A stretch of 34,400 nt of DNA. Origin: an uncultured Methanomicrobiales archaeon. Its GTDB lineage: Archaea; Halobacteriota; Methanomicrobia; Methanomicrobiales; Methanospirillaceae. The notes beneath the pieces are model-generated. The model was not told where the DNA came from. It made no database searches and worked only from the letters and a program-made list of their open reading frames with translations. Shown one piece after another: positions 9,321-16,603 of this stretch. A program made the translations under genes and the position numbers. The first letter of the stretch is position 1, and every line of letters starts with the position of its first letter. The stretch is taken from the NCBI GenBank assembly GCA_903828975.1, contig CAIKOD010000120.1, positions 1 to 34,400 of the forward strand. Direction: 5' to 3'.

Positions 9321-9528
9321 TACAGAAATATTCTCTCTGGCCTTCCCGTCTGATGTTATCTTATACCGGACAACATACCCGGATTATCCGGGAATAGTAC
9401 GTATCATTCCCTTTAATCCGTTCTCGCTAACTGCACTGAACCGGTTGAGATATGTTATTTCTCCGTACAATTTTAGGGTTCAAAGAATTGAAATTCAGCC
9501 CTGGGACCACCATGGCAGGGAGGATTGA
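9310..9528 (+). CDS. Possible small protein overlapping the ppx 3' end
   Basis: A frame starting at GTG 9310 overlaps the last 11 bases of ppx and encodes 72 residues (VLPDTEIFSLAFPSDVILYR..., ending HHGRED). Its codon choice resembles neighbouring genes, its composition is balanced, and it would be translationally coupled to ppx. I do not recognise a family, and there is no independent ribosome site. The alternative is that 9321-9660 is simply a non-coding gap before the convergent ABC permease gene. Confidence 0.35.
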   Translation: MLPDTEIFSLAFPSDVILYRTTYPDYPGIVRIIPFNPFSLTALNRLRYVISPYNFRVQRIEIQPWDHHGRED

Positions 9529-9660
9529 AAGTGGGTAACATTTGCGTCCGGCCACCAGGGTTGCATTGTATACACCTGTACACGCACAGTACTACACCTG
9601 GAAAACCAGGGAAGCAGGAACTATTTGTTCTTCAGGTTGGGAGAAAAAAGAAAAAAGTGT

Positions 9661-10494
9661 TCAGGCATTCCCTGGATTGACTCTGTGTTTATTTTTTCGC
9701 AATCCCCGTTCTATCAGCACAAGTCCATACAGTCCGGCAGCAATCAGGATTATCGTCGCACCAGATGGGACATCAAGGAAATAGGAGAGGAAGATACCTC
9801 CGGTAGTGACCAGGATACCGACAAACACAGAGAGTACCATCATATTCTTCAGGTGGGAACAATATTCCCTGCTGATAGCTGCGGGTAACGTAAGCAATGC
9901 GATTACCAGGATAATTCCTACGATCCTGATAAGCATGACCACCGTAAGTGCAACCAGGGACAGCAGAAGAAGGGTAACTATTTCCACAGGGATATCGAGG
10001 ACCATTGCATACTCTTCATCGAACGTAACTGTGAGAAAGATCTGGTAGCAGGCGATTACTACAACCACAATCATGACCGCAAGGATTGCCATAATCACAA
10101 GGTCCCCGACCGGTACGAGCAGGATATTACCGAACAGGAAGCTGAAAAGGTCAGGTGCATAACCGGGTGTGAGTGAAATAAACAGGATACCAATCGCCAT
10201 CCCAATCGCCCATATTGCACCGATGAGGGTGTCGAGGTGTTGTTTTGCGCGAAGGGACACCATTCCCATGCCGAGAGCACTCACCAGAGAAAAACCAATC
10301 GCCCCGAGGACAGGGTCAAAACCGGCATAGTAACCGAGGCCGATTCCCCCGAATGCTGCATGGGAGACCCCGCCTGACAGTGCGACCAGCTTCTTTACCA
10401 CGACATATGTACCGATAATACCGCAGGTGACACTTGCGAGGAGGCCTGCTAATAGGGCATTCCTGAAAAATTCAAATGCCATTATGGAGATCAT
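9661..10494 (-). CDS. znuB: Metal ABC transporter, permease (ZnuB/MntB family)
   Basis: The 277-residue protein is very hydrophobic with about eight membrane helices, matching the ABC-3 family permeases of zinc and manganese importers. The landmark segment (VALSGGVSHAAFGGIGLGYY) is typical of these permeases. Its ATG overlaps the stop codon of the ATPase gene by four bases (ATGA), and GAGGGG just upstream is its ribosome site. It is the last gene of the regulator-substrate-binding-ATPase-permease operon. Whether the metal is zinc or manganese cannot be settled from the permease. Confidence 0.9.
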   Translation of the reverse strand: MISIMAFEFFRNALLAGLLASVTCGIIGTYVVVKKLVALSGGVSHAAFGGIGLGYYAGFDPVLGAIGFSLVSALGMGMVSLRAKQHLDTLIGAIWAIGMAIGILFISLTPGYAPDLFSFLFGNILLVPVGDLVIMAILAVMIVVVVIACYQIFLTVTFDEEYAMVLDIPVEIVTLLLLSLVALTVVMLIRIVGIILVIALLTLPAAISREYCSHLKNMMVLSVFVGILVTTGGIFLSYFLDVPSGATIILIAAGLYGLVLIERGLRKNKHRVNPGNA

Positions 10495-11261
10495 GGTAGC
10501 CCCTCGTGCGTATGTTTCCGGAATACCCGGTGGGGGACGCCGTGGGCAATCAGTTCAACCGGGCACATATACGCCGATGTCAGCATCTCCTCTGTTATCT
10601 CGCCACTATCATGGGTATACAGGTGCCGGTTCAGGCAGGCTACTTTCGTTGCATAATCAGAGACCACCCCGATATCATGGGTAACAAGGATTACGGCCAT
10701 TTTCTCTTTTAGCGAGTTGAGAATGTTATAAAACTGCTGTTCTGCAGGTGCATCAACATACACGGTCGGCTCATCTAGGAGGAGTGCACGGGGTTCACTT
10801 ACCAGGGCACGGGCAATAATTGCACGCTGCCGTTCACCGCCGGAAAGTGCGGATATCTCCCTGCCAGAAAGGTCGGAAATCCCCAGTGTTATTAATACTT
10901 CTTCGGTAATACGGCGGTCTTCCTGCGTGTACCGTGTGAATACCCGTGATTTATTGCCCAGGCGTCCGGAGATTACCATCTCGTGCAGGGTGATAGGATA
11001 ATGAAAATCAAACGTGTGGAACTGGGGGACATACCCGAGCATCCTCCGGTTCTCTCGTGGTGTCCCGCCAAATACCTTGATCATACCTTTTTTGGGTTGA
11101 ATTAATCCAAGCATGAGCTTGACCAGGGTTGTTTTGCCACCACCGTTCGGGCCGATAATTGCATAAAACTCCCTCGTATTAACCGCAAGGCTGATATCTT
11201 CAAGGACGGTCTGCCCTGCGATTTCAGCATACACATGGTCGAGTTTAATTGCTTCTGTCAA
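10491..11261 (-). CDS. znuC: Metal ABC transporter, ATP-binding protein (ZnuC/MntA family)
   Basis: This 256-residue ATPase drives the metal importer. It shows Walker A (GPNGGGKT, about 37-44), the Q-loop region (YVPQFHTFDF), the ABC signature LSGGERQR, Walker B (ALLLDEPT) and the switch histidine (VTHD). Its start is a TTG that overlaps the znuA stop as TTGA, with no in-frame ATG nearby, so translational coupling is likely. The stop overlaps the permease start by four bases. The C-terminal tail is short and contains several histidines (HGVPHRVFRKHTHEG), as is common in metal importers. Confidence 0.92.
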   Translation of the reverse strand: MTEAIKLDHVYAEIAGQTVLEDISLAVNTREFYAIIGPNGGGKTTLVKLMLGLIQPKKGMIKVFGGTPRENRRMLGYVPQFHTFDFHYPITLHEMVISGRLGNKSRVFTRYTQEDRRITEEVLITLGISDLSGREISALSGGERQRAIIARALVSEPRALLLDEPTVYVDAPAEQQFYNILNSLKEKMAVILVTHDIGVVSDYATKVACLNRHLYTHDSGEITEEMLTSAYMCPVELIAHGVPHRVFRKHTHEGLP

Positions 11262-12202
11262 TTGAGACCCGCCCTGGATAGTACCTTCGCAAGTTTTTGT
11301 AGTTCACCAGGCATTTCCGGGGCAAGGGGGTCTGCCATGACTACACTGCCGTTGATAGAGTTTGCGATCATATCAGCTGCTCGGCGGCTATATTCCGGTT
11401 CTGCGATAATAATAGTAATTCCCTCCCCGTGGGCAGCCCTGATAAGGGACTCAATATCTTTCGAGGTAGCTTCTTTCCCGGGCTGCCCGATTACCACCTG
11501 GGTGAGCCCATAGTCACGGGCAAAATACCCCCACGATGCATGGGACGCAATAAACTTTTTGCCCGGTGTTTTGTTTAACACTTCCATGATCTCATTATCC
11601 ACAAGGGTGATATTTGTAAGATATTTATCACGGTTCGCATGGTAATATGGTTCATTCGCAGGGTCCACGCTGACCAGTGCATCGTACATATGATTGACCA
11701 TAACGGGTGCATTTTTCAGTGAGACCCAGGTATGCGGATCGGGCCCTTCATGAGAATGCGCTTCAGCCCCCGCACCCGGAACCTGGTTATCCGCATGATT
11801 TCCTTCCTCGTGCTCATCTTCACTCAAAAGAAGTGTAATACCTGGTGCTGTTTCAACGACCTTCATACGTGGGTTCATTGATGATAACCGGGACACCAGG
11901 TTGTCTTCAAGCGGGAGGAGTCCTCTTCCGATGGTCATATAGATATCAGTATCAAAAAAATCCACCACATCCCTTGCTGAGGGTTCAAAGGTATGCGGGT
12001 CAGCCCCCGGAGGTACTGCTACAAAGACTTCCACCCTCTCACCCCCGACTGCCTGTACATAACCTGCTTCAGGTAATACCGTTACCAGGACTTTTATTTT
12101 CGTGGAGTTCTCCTTATGGGGCTCTGTCATGGAACACCCGGCAACAAGTGCACTTATTACGATAAGACAGGTTACCACAAGGGCTATTTCGACGCTCTTC
12201 AT
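11258..12202 (-). CDS. znuA: Metal ABC transporter, substrate-binding lipoprotein (ZnuA-like)
   Basis: I place the start at ATG 12202 (314 residues), because it begins a clean lipoprotein signal: MKSVEIAL, a hydrophobic core, and lipobox LVAGC with Cys23. GAGGG precedes this ATG. A longer frame would prepend about 40 charged residues that do not suit a secreted protein. The mature protein is a cluster A-I binding protein with metal-ligand segments ADPHTFEPS, GPDPHTWVS and ASHASWGYFA. A loop rich in His and acidic residues (SEDEHEEGNHADN, then AEAHSHEG) before DPHTW is typical of zinc-specific ZnuA and argues for zinc over manganese. It is anchored on the outer face of the membrane. Confidence 0.9.
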   Translation of the reverse strand: MKSVEIALVVTCLIVISALVAGCSMTEPHKENSTKIKVLVTVLPEAGYVQAVGGERVEVFVAVPPGADPHTFEPSARDVVDFFDTDIYMTIGRGLLPLEDNLVSRLSSMNPRMKVVETAPGITLLLSEDEHEEGNHADNQVPGAGAEAHSHEGPDPHTWVSLKNAPVMVNHMYDALVSVDPANEPYYHANRDKYLTNITLVDNEIMEVLNKTPGKKFIASHASWGYFARDYGLTQVVIGQPGKEATSKDIESLIRAAHGEGITIIIAEPEYSRRAADMIANSINGSVVMADPLAPEMPGELQKLAKVLSRAGLN

Positions 12203-12239
12203 TTTTCCCTCGTTTTTTTTACAAAAATCCCTGTTAATA

Positions 12240-12254
12240 TTGGTACTATACCAA
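12240..12254. promoter_or_regulatory. Palindromic operator candidate between regulator gene and znuA
   Basis: TTGGTACTATACCAA is a perfect palindrome of 6-base arms with a 3-base centre, in the 70-base gap between the DtxR-like regulator and znuA. It is flanked by AT-rich ATA/TAT sequence. The core TTGG-N7-CCAA recurs with the same spacing upstream of the regulator at 12781-12795. It is the best candidate binding site for the DtxR-like regulator. Confidence 0.55.
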
Positions 12255-12272
12255 ATATTCCCGGTTGGTAAA

Positions 12273-12764
12273 CTACCTGGCGGAAATTTGCGATTTCCCC
12301 TTTTCCTGTCTTTTTTCAGGTCCATTGCAACAGCATGGGTCGTGCGAAATCCTTCCGCAGACCCCCATCATCGGGTGACCCATCGAGCGGCACATCGAAT
12401 CGATGACAACCTTTGAGACTGAATTCTCGAACCGGGCGGCTTCCTCGCAGGCTTCTTCCGGGGTAAGTCCGTAATGGGTGAGTACCAGCCCGAGGATCCG
12501 GTGCCTCCTGACGAGGTATTCGGCATAAATTACCCCTTTTCCGGTAAGGCTGGTGGCCCGGTAAGGCTCATGGGACAAGAGGCCCATTGATGTCAGTTCC
12601 ATGAGGGTTTTGGTCACCGTGGATGGATCAACCCCGAAATATGTGGCAATTTCGGTTGTCTTTGTAGTATCCGGGCTCTCATAAATGAATTTTATATACA
12701 TTGCCTTTCTCGGTGAAAGGAGGAGGCGGTCGATGTCATCCATCAGGTTAATTACATAGACCAC
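12273..12764 (-). CDS. DtxR/MntR-like metal-dependent transcriptional regulator
   Basis: The protein has an N-terminal winged helix (HTH about residues 36-62, IATYFGVDPSTVTKTLMELTSMGLL) and a DtxR dimerisation region. It is 163 residues from GTG 12764, or 156 from ATG 12743; neither start has a good ribosome site. It precedes the ZnuABC-like genes in one operon and probably represses them when metal is plentiful. Oddly, the helix that normally ends in C-x-x-E-H reads A-R-F-E-N (110-114) and the H-x3-E pair reads HRILG (89-93), so standard ligands are missing. A Cys/His-rich tail (C125, H130, C136, H141, C144-C146) may bind metal instead. There is no SH3-like third domain. Confidence 0.8.
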   Translation of the reverse strand: MVYVINLMDDIDRLLLSPRKAMYIKFIYESPDTTKTTEIATYFGVDPSTVTKTLMELTSMGLLSHEPYRATSLTGKGVIYAEYLVRRHRILGLVLTHYGLTPEEACEEAARFENSVSKVVIDSMCRSMGHPMMGVCGRISHDPCCCNGPEKRQEKGKSQISAR

Positions 12765-12780
12765 AACAGGTAAAAATATT

Positions 12781-12795
12781 TTGGAGTGATGCCAA
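12781..12795. promoter_or_regulatory. Second TTGG-N7-CCAA operator candidate, upstream of regulator gene
   Basis: TTGGAGTGATGCCAA lies 17 bases upstream of the GTG start of the DtxR-like gene. Its four-base arms and seven-base centre have exactly the geometry of the palindrome at 12240-12254. Located at the promoter of the regulator, it would allow autoregulation. The centre is not symmetric here, so the match is weaker. Confidence 0.45.
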
Positions 12796-12962
12796 CATTT
12801 TAAAAAATCTACGCAATATTATTCCACGTTGCTGGATTCCAGTCCGGGAAAAATGCCCATGAACACCTTATCGTGAACTATTTACAGGGCTTATAAAACC
12901 GCTATTACGATTTGGCTGTTGTTAACAGAGGAGGATTAGTATTTTCCGCTCTGGTGATATCC

Positions 12963-13220
12963 TCTCAAGTCCCTCTTTCTATTTGGGTATTCCAAAATTT
13001 TATTACGTTCCCGGGGTCCCACCCCGCCGCTTTGGAGGGGCCGGTTAGAATAGGAAATATCTCGGAATCTCTGAAGTATTTATCGGGTCCTAATGATTGA
13101 ATCCTCCCTGAAAAGTATCTTATCGGGGTGTGGCAGGGAGTGTTTGAAAACCCCTCCTGTTGACGTATTTCATCGTTCTGTTTTTTAAACATGCAGGATG
13201 TAAACAAAGTCTATTTTTAG
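12963..13220 (+). repeat. Dispersed repeat, copy A
   Basis: This is a near full-length copy. The left box (TATTCCAAAATTTTATTACG, from 12989, then a GC hairpin CGGGGT-CCC-ACCCCG and CCGCTTTGG) is followed about 80 bases on by the TATCTTATCGGGGTGTGG box and the TGACGTATTT ... TTTTTTAAACATGCAGGATG end. It lies in the long gap between the DtxR-like gene and the HTH-PAS gene, both on the minus strand. Small frames across it are not supported as genes. The rest of the gap, 13221-13385, holds nothing I recognise. Confidence 0.75.
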
Positions 13221-13385
13221 GAAAATCAGAGGGGATATTCCCCTTACAGCCTGTTTGGTCAGTTATATTTTGGAGAATATGACTTTAATTCAATGTTTAT
13301 TACCATATCGTATCGGGAATTCATTGTGATTTATCCCGGATGTTACTTCCCCCAGGTATAATTGCAATACAAGGAAGACGGTCGT

Positions 13386-13943
13386 TCAGGAATATTCTTT
13401 CGAAATGGCGCTATCCCGGAGAATTACTGAAACACCGCGTTCACCTTCTTCGAACACAACCGGCACACATTTAGCAAAAAAATGCCATTTATGCCCATTA
13501 ATGGTAATTATTTCCTCGATAACACGTTCATCCCCATTTTCACCCTCTTTTATCATTTGTCTTAATTCAGGACTGATAGATGCCCCAAAACGGGTATGGT
13601 CGATATGGTGGACAATAAGGTCTGATCTGGAGACCAAAAAAACTTCAAGAAGCCTGTTATTTACCAGTTGTACAACCATTTCATGGTCCAGAACCATAAT
13701 AAGGTCTGAGCTCAGATTAATAAGCTCTGAAATTGGTACCCGCTTCGCGATAAAAAAAACTTTGGCCGGACCAAATGTCTTCATATCAACCTGGCCTGAA
13801 ATGAGCATCCGGTTCAGGTAATTTGACGTTGCATTCCGGTTAAGCGGCAGGATCTGGGATAATTCTTCAATTGTCAACCCCCTGGGATGTTCACGAAGTA
13901 TTTCAATAAATCGTAAATGTCCTCTTTCCTTTTCCTTTAACAT
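13386..13943 (-). CDS. HTH-PAS transcriptional regulator
   Basis: I take ATG 13943 as the start (185 residues) because AGGTG lies five bases upstream; a TTG at 13970 is the alternative. Residues about 5-55 form a MarR/ArsR-like winged helix (LRFIEILREHPRGLTIEELSQI then LNRNATSNYLNRMLISGQV). A PAS-like domain follows (ELINLSSDLIMVLDHEMVVQLVNNRLLEVF), with a C-terminal PAS core strand (FFAKCVPVVFEEGERGVSVI). There is no kinase or output domain, so the protein probably senses a ligand or redox state and binds DNA itself. Such short HTH-PAS proteins are common in Methanomicrobiales. It is divergent from the orphan gene at 14146, across an iteron-bearing gap. Confidence 0.7.
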   Translation of the reverse strand: MLKEKERGHLRFIEILREHPRGLTIEELSQILPLNRNATSNYLNRMLISGQVDMKTFGPAKVFFIAKRVPISELINLSSDLIMVLDHEMVVQLVNNRLLEVFLVSRSDLIVHHIDHTRFGASISPELRQMIKEGENGDERVIEEIITINGHKWHFFAKCVPVVFEEGERGVSVILRDSAISKEYS

Positions 13944-14021
13944 CAGAACACCTAGCTTCGCCCTTTCCAAGATCTTCGGGTAAATGGAATTTTTCTATCG
14001 TATAATATTGAATGATCTTTA

Positions 14022-14085
14022 TGCAATGTATTATTACAATATCATAATGCATTACACAAATATATCAAATAATTGCATTACATTG
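14022..14085. promoter_or_regulatory. Three TGCA-type motifs at 26-base intervals (operator candidates)
   Basis: TGCAATGTA at 14022, TGCATTACA at 14048 and TGCATTACATTG at 14074 start exactly 26 bases apart, in the AT-rich gap between the divergent HTH-PAS gene and the orphan gene. The regular spacing suggests side-by-side binding of a dimeric regulator. They overlap the likely promoter region, with the ATATATATATA stretch for the plus-strand gene just downstream. Confidence 0.45.
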
Positions 14086-14145
14086 TGGCATAGATATATA
14101 TATAATAATGATAATTAGTGTATATCACTCATAATCTGAGATACC

Positions 14146-14418
14146 ATGGATGACCTGACATTAGATCAAGGGAAATTATCCGGGCAAAACACAATCCAAC
14201 TTCAGGTATCAGATAAAAACAGGGAGATCAAAAAATGGCAGGCAATAGCCAGAATGGTGGATTCCAACCCTGATGTCCTTCCCTTCTCCCTCTCAATAAC
14301 TGAACCGGAAAGACGGTGGGCTTTCTTTGCCCGTGCATCAGGGATATTAAACCAATCCGTAACCAGAGATATTGACGAAGCTGCAGAGATTTCAGAAGCG
14401 GTTGTGGCAATATTCTAA
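14146..14418 (+). CDS. Orphan small protein, function unknown
   Basis: This 90-residue protein (MDDLTLDQGKLSGQNT..., ending EISEAVVAIF) matches no family I know. It has no signal peptide, membrane span or cysteine motif, and looks like a soluble, mostly helical cytoplasmic protein with an acidic C-terminal half (TRDIDEAAEISEAV). The ATG at 14146 is preceded by a strong TATA-like run (about 14091-14106), and no clear ribosome site is present. It is divergently transcribed from the HTH-PAS regulator and likely to be its target. Its translation reads like a real protein, but conservation has not been checked. Confidence 0.5.
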   Translation: MDDLTLDQGKLSGQNTIQLQVSDKNREIKKWQAIARMVDSNPDVLPFSLSITEPERRWAFFARASGILNQSVTRDIDEAAEISEAVVAIF

Positions 14419-14477
14419 AAAAAATGTCCCGGTGAGTGATAGAGCATAAACAGATGTGGAGGTAATAGAATGAAATC

Positions 14478-14564
14478 ATGACTACTCAATCACCAGGTCC
14501 GAATCAGTACACCTCTCCTCCTGTTGGTCGTGATAACCAACCTCCTGTGCTGAAAACAATATAA
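14478..14564 (+). CDS. Possible tiny proline-rich ORF
   Basis: ATG 14478 opens a 28-codon frame (MTTQSPGPNQYTSPPVGRDN... ending LKTI). GGAGGT lies upstream at 14457-14462, but it is better spaced for an ATG at 14470 that is closed after three codons (ATGAAATCATGA, overlapping the second ATG). It could be a real short peptide or the proline-rich N-terminus of a gene cut off where repeat copy B begins. Nothing identifies a function. Confidence 0.2.
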   Translation: MTTQSPGPNQYTSPPVGRDNQPPVLKTI

Positions 14565-14607
14565 TAATAATCTGTTTTTTATGATTTCCGGCTTAATTGA
14601 AACTCTA

Positions 14608-14834
14608 TAATCTATCTTAGAGATTAGGGCATTCAAAAATTTAATCACGCTCCCGGGGCTCCGCCCCGCCGCTTTGGCGACCCCAGTCATGATATAAAAT
14701 GGCCTTTAAATCTCTGAAAGAGCCCTGCCCGAAGGATATCTTGTCGGGGGTGGGAATGATCGGGAGAAAAAACCTGCCTACGCATTTTCCCTTCATTTTT
14801 CTGAACACGCAGGGTTTCAACAAAACCCGATATT
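14608..14834 (+). repeat. Dispersed repeat, copy B
   Basis: A full-length copy. The left part has ATCTATCTTAGAGATTAGGG (14610-14629), TTCAAAAATTTAATCACGCT, the hairpin CGGGGC-TCC-GCCCCG, and CCGCTTTGGCGACCCC. The right part has GGATATCTTGTCGGGGGTGG (14734-14753), CCTGCCTACGCATTTT, TTTTTCTGAACACGCAGGGT and CCCGATATT. It lies between the convergent ends of the orphan gene and ruvB. The hairpin differs from copy A by a compensatory T-A to C-G change. Confidence 0.8.
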
Positions 14835-14875
14835 CTAAAAAAAACAACCTATCTTAACAGATTGGGGGACAACCG

Positions 14876-15868
14876 TTACCACCACTGCTGGTGGATATGC
14901 TCACCAGCAGCCGGCGTCGTTTCCCTTCCCTGTGGAGTCCTTTTAATGAACCCGATCTGTATCAGGTACGGTTCGTACACATCCTCAATCGTCCTTGATT
15001 CCTCCCCGACAGAGATCGCGATAGTCTTGAGACCGACAGGCCCACCCTGGAAATCATCTGAAATGACCGTCAGGATCCGCCGGTCAAGATCGTCAAGACC
15101 AAGCGCGTCAATACCAAGCAGGGTAAGGGCATGTGAAGCCACCTCCCGGGTTATCGTGCCATCACTCCGCACTAATGCAAAATCCCCCACGCGACGGAGG
15201 AGACGGTTTGCAATCCTCGGTGTTCCCCGGCTCCGGCCGGCAATTTCACGGGCGGCATCCTCCGTAATACTGACCTGCATGATACCGGCACTGCGTTTGA
15301 TGACTTCGGCAAGTTCACCGGGACTGTACAGGTTAAGACGGGAGATCAGACCGAAGCGGTCACGGAACGGCGAACCCAGGAGACCTATCTTTGTTGTTGC
15401 CCCGATCAGCGTAAAATGCTCAATATCAAGCCTGATAGAGCGGGCGCCCGGGCCTTCGCCAATCATCACATCGATAGCAAGGTCTTCCATGGCCGGGTAC
15501 AAAACTTCCTCCACAACAGGGCTGAGGCGGTGGACTTCATCGATAAAAAGGACATCACCTTTCGAGAGGGTGGTAAGAATTGCTGCGAGGTCCCCTGGTT
15601 TTTCCAGCACCGGGCCGCTCGTTGAATGGATGCAGGTGCCCATCTCGTGGGCGATAATATGAGCGAGCGTAGTCTTCCCAAGGCCGGGAGGACCTGAAAG
15701 CAGGATATGGTCCAGGGGTTTTTCCCGTTTCTGTGCCGCTTCTATTGCAATTGATAGTGTTTCTTTCAGGCCGTCCTGGCCAATAAAGTCTTTCAGCTTT
15801 GACGGCCTGATCGTCTCCTCGATCTCGTCCTCTCCGGTCACAACAGCCACGATCACCCGTTCCCTCAT
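14876..15868 (-). CDS. ruvB: Holliday junction branch-migration ATPase RuvB
   Basis: The 330-residue AAA+ motor drives branch migration of Holliday junctions with RuvA. It shows Walker A (GPPGLGKT, 59-66), Walker B (FIDEVH, about 108-113), the sensor and arginine-finger region (GSPFRDRFG, arginine 169), and a C-terminal winged helix ([19 protein letters not shown]). The length and motif order are those of bacterial RuvB. Its ATG overlaps the ruvA stop by four bases (ATGA), as the last gene of ruvC-ruvA-ruvB. A bacterial-type RuvB is unusual in archaea overall, which normally use Hjc-type resolvases; in Methanomicrobiales it is presumably of bacterial origin. Confidence 0.95.
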   Translation of the reverse strand: MRERVIVAVVTGEDEIEETIRPSKLKDFIGQDGLKETLSIAIEAAQKREKPLDHILLSGPPGLGKTTLAHIIAHEMGTCIHSTSGPVLEKPGDLAAILTTLSKGDVLFIDEVHRLSPVVEEVLYPAMEDLAIDVMIGEGPGARSIRLDIEHFTLIGATTKIGLLGSPFRDRFGLISRLNLYSPGELAEVIKRSAGIMQVSITEDAAREIAGRSRGTPRIANRLLRRVGDFALVRSDGTITREVASHALTLLGIDALGLDDLDRRILTVISDDFQGGPVGLKTIAISVGEESRTIEDVYEPYLIQIGFIKRTPQGRETTPAAGEHIHQQWW

Positions 15869-16470
15869 ATCTTATTCCTCTCTTTCAGGAGTAACAGGGA
15901 GGCTTTCAATAATGCCTGCGAATCGACCGGCCCTGTCCTTCTGCAGGTCTCGTCAACAGCAGCGTACGATTCGCGGGAAGGGAATCCCAGTGCGATCAGG
16001 GCTTCAGCCACGTCTTCGCGGATATTGCCCGGGACTCCCGGGGATGCCGAAGCGACCGCCGGGAGATGCTCCTTCATCCGGTCTTTTAGTTCGAGTATGA
16101 GCCTTTTCGCGTTCCTTGGTCCTATCCCGGAGAGCCTCGTCAGCCTTTTCTCGTCCTCCCCGGTAACCGCCTGGACAAATTCCTTCGCAGGGACCTGTGA
16201 GAGGATGGAAAGTGCCAGCTGGGGGCCGACACGGTTCACAGTGATGAGGAGCTGGAATACCTCGAGGTCGAACGTTTCGGAAAACCCGTACAGGGCAAGC
16301 GAGTCCTCCCGTACAATAAGGTGGGTGTGTACTCTTTTCTTCCCTGGAGACCGGGAGAGGCTGATGATATCTGTTGATGTCATATTAACCCGGTACCCTA
16401 CTCCCCCAACATCAAGTACCACAAATCCTTCCCCGGTTGCAACAATTTCCCCACAGAGTTGTGATATCAC
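15865..16470 (-). CDS. ruvA: Holliday junction-binding protein RuvA
   Basis: RuvA binds the four-way junction as a tetramer and loads RuvB. I choose the GTG at 16470 (201 residues, beginning [13 protein letters not shown]) because RuvA families begin at this OB-fold strand and a GGAGGGG ribosome site lies eight bases upstream; an ATG at 16509 would add 13 unrelated residues. Order: OB fold (about 1-62), helix-hairpin-helix domain ([13 protein letters not shown] and [16 protein letters not shown]), an Ala/Gly/Pro linker (ASASPGVPG), then the C-terminal RuvB-binding domain ([12 protein letters not shown] to KERNKI). It lies between ruvC and ruvB, with a 134-base gap after ruvC. Confidence 0.93.
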   Translation of the reverse strand: MISQLCGEIVATGEGFVVLDVGGVGYRVNMTSTDIISLSRSPGKKRVHTHLIVREDSLALYGFSETFDLEVFQLLITVNRVGPQLALSILSQVPAKEFVQAVTGEDEKRLTRLSGIGPRNAKRLILELKDRMKEHLPAVASASPGVPGNIREDVAEALIALGFPSRESYAAVDETCRRTGPVDSQALLKASLLLLKERNKI

Positions 16471-16603
16471 CAATGTCCCCTCCTGGCCTGGGGGAGTATT
16501 CCTGTACACCCGTACCTGTTACTGCAGTATAGTGAAGTCCCGGTTGTTCTTAACAAGGACAGACCCGGGTGAATAAAAAACATAAGGGTAAGAGCTTTCA
16601 TCC

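Noticed and set aside
9661-12764. Reading of the ABC operon as iron or nickel uptake
   Set aside because: The ABC-3 permease, cluster A-I binding protein with a His-rich loop and DtxR-like regulator fit zinc or manganese better than the iron or nickel families.
12965-14847. Short minus-strand frames (12965-13207, 14490-14690, 14641-14847) with a shared KAAGxxPGxVIKFxN string
   Set aside because: The shared string comes from the GC-rich box of the dispersed repeat, not from a conserved protein; the frames differ in length and start and are interrupted.
14862-15662. Plus-strand frame of 266 codons opposite ruvB
   Set aside because: Antisense to ruvB, rich in Arg and Ser as expected for a mirror of coding DNA, and without family features.
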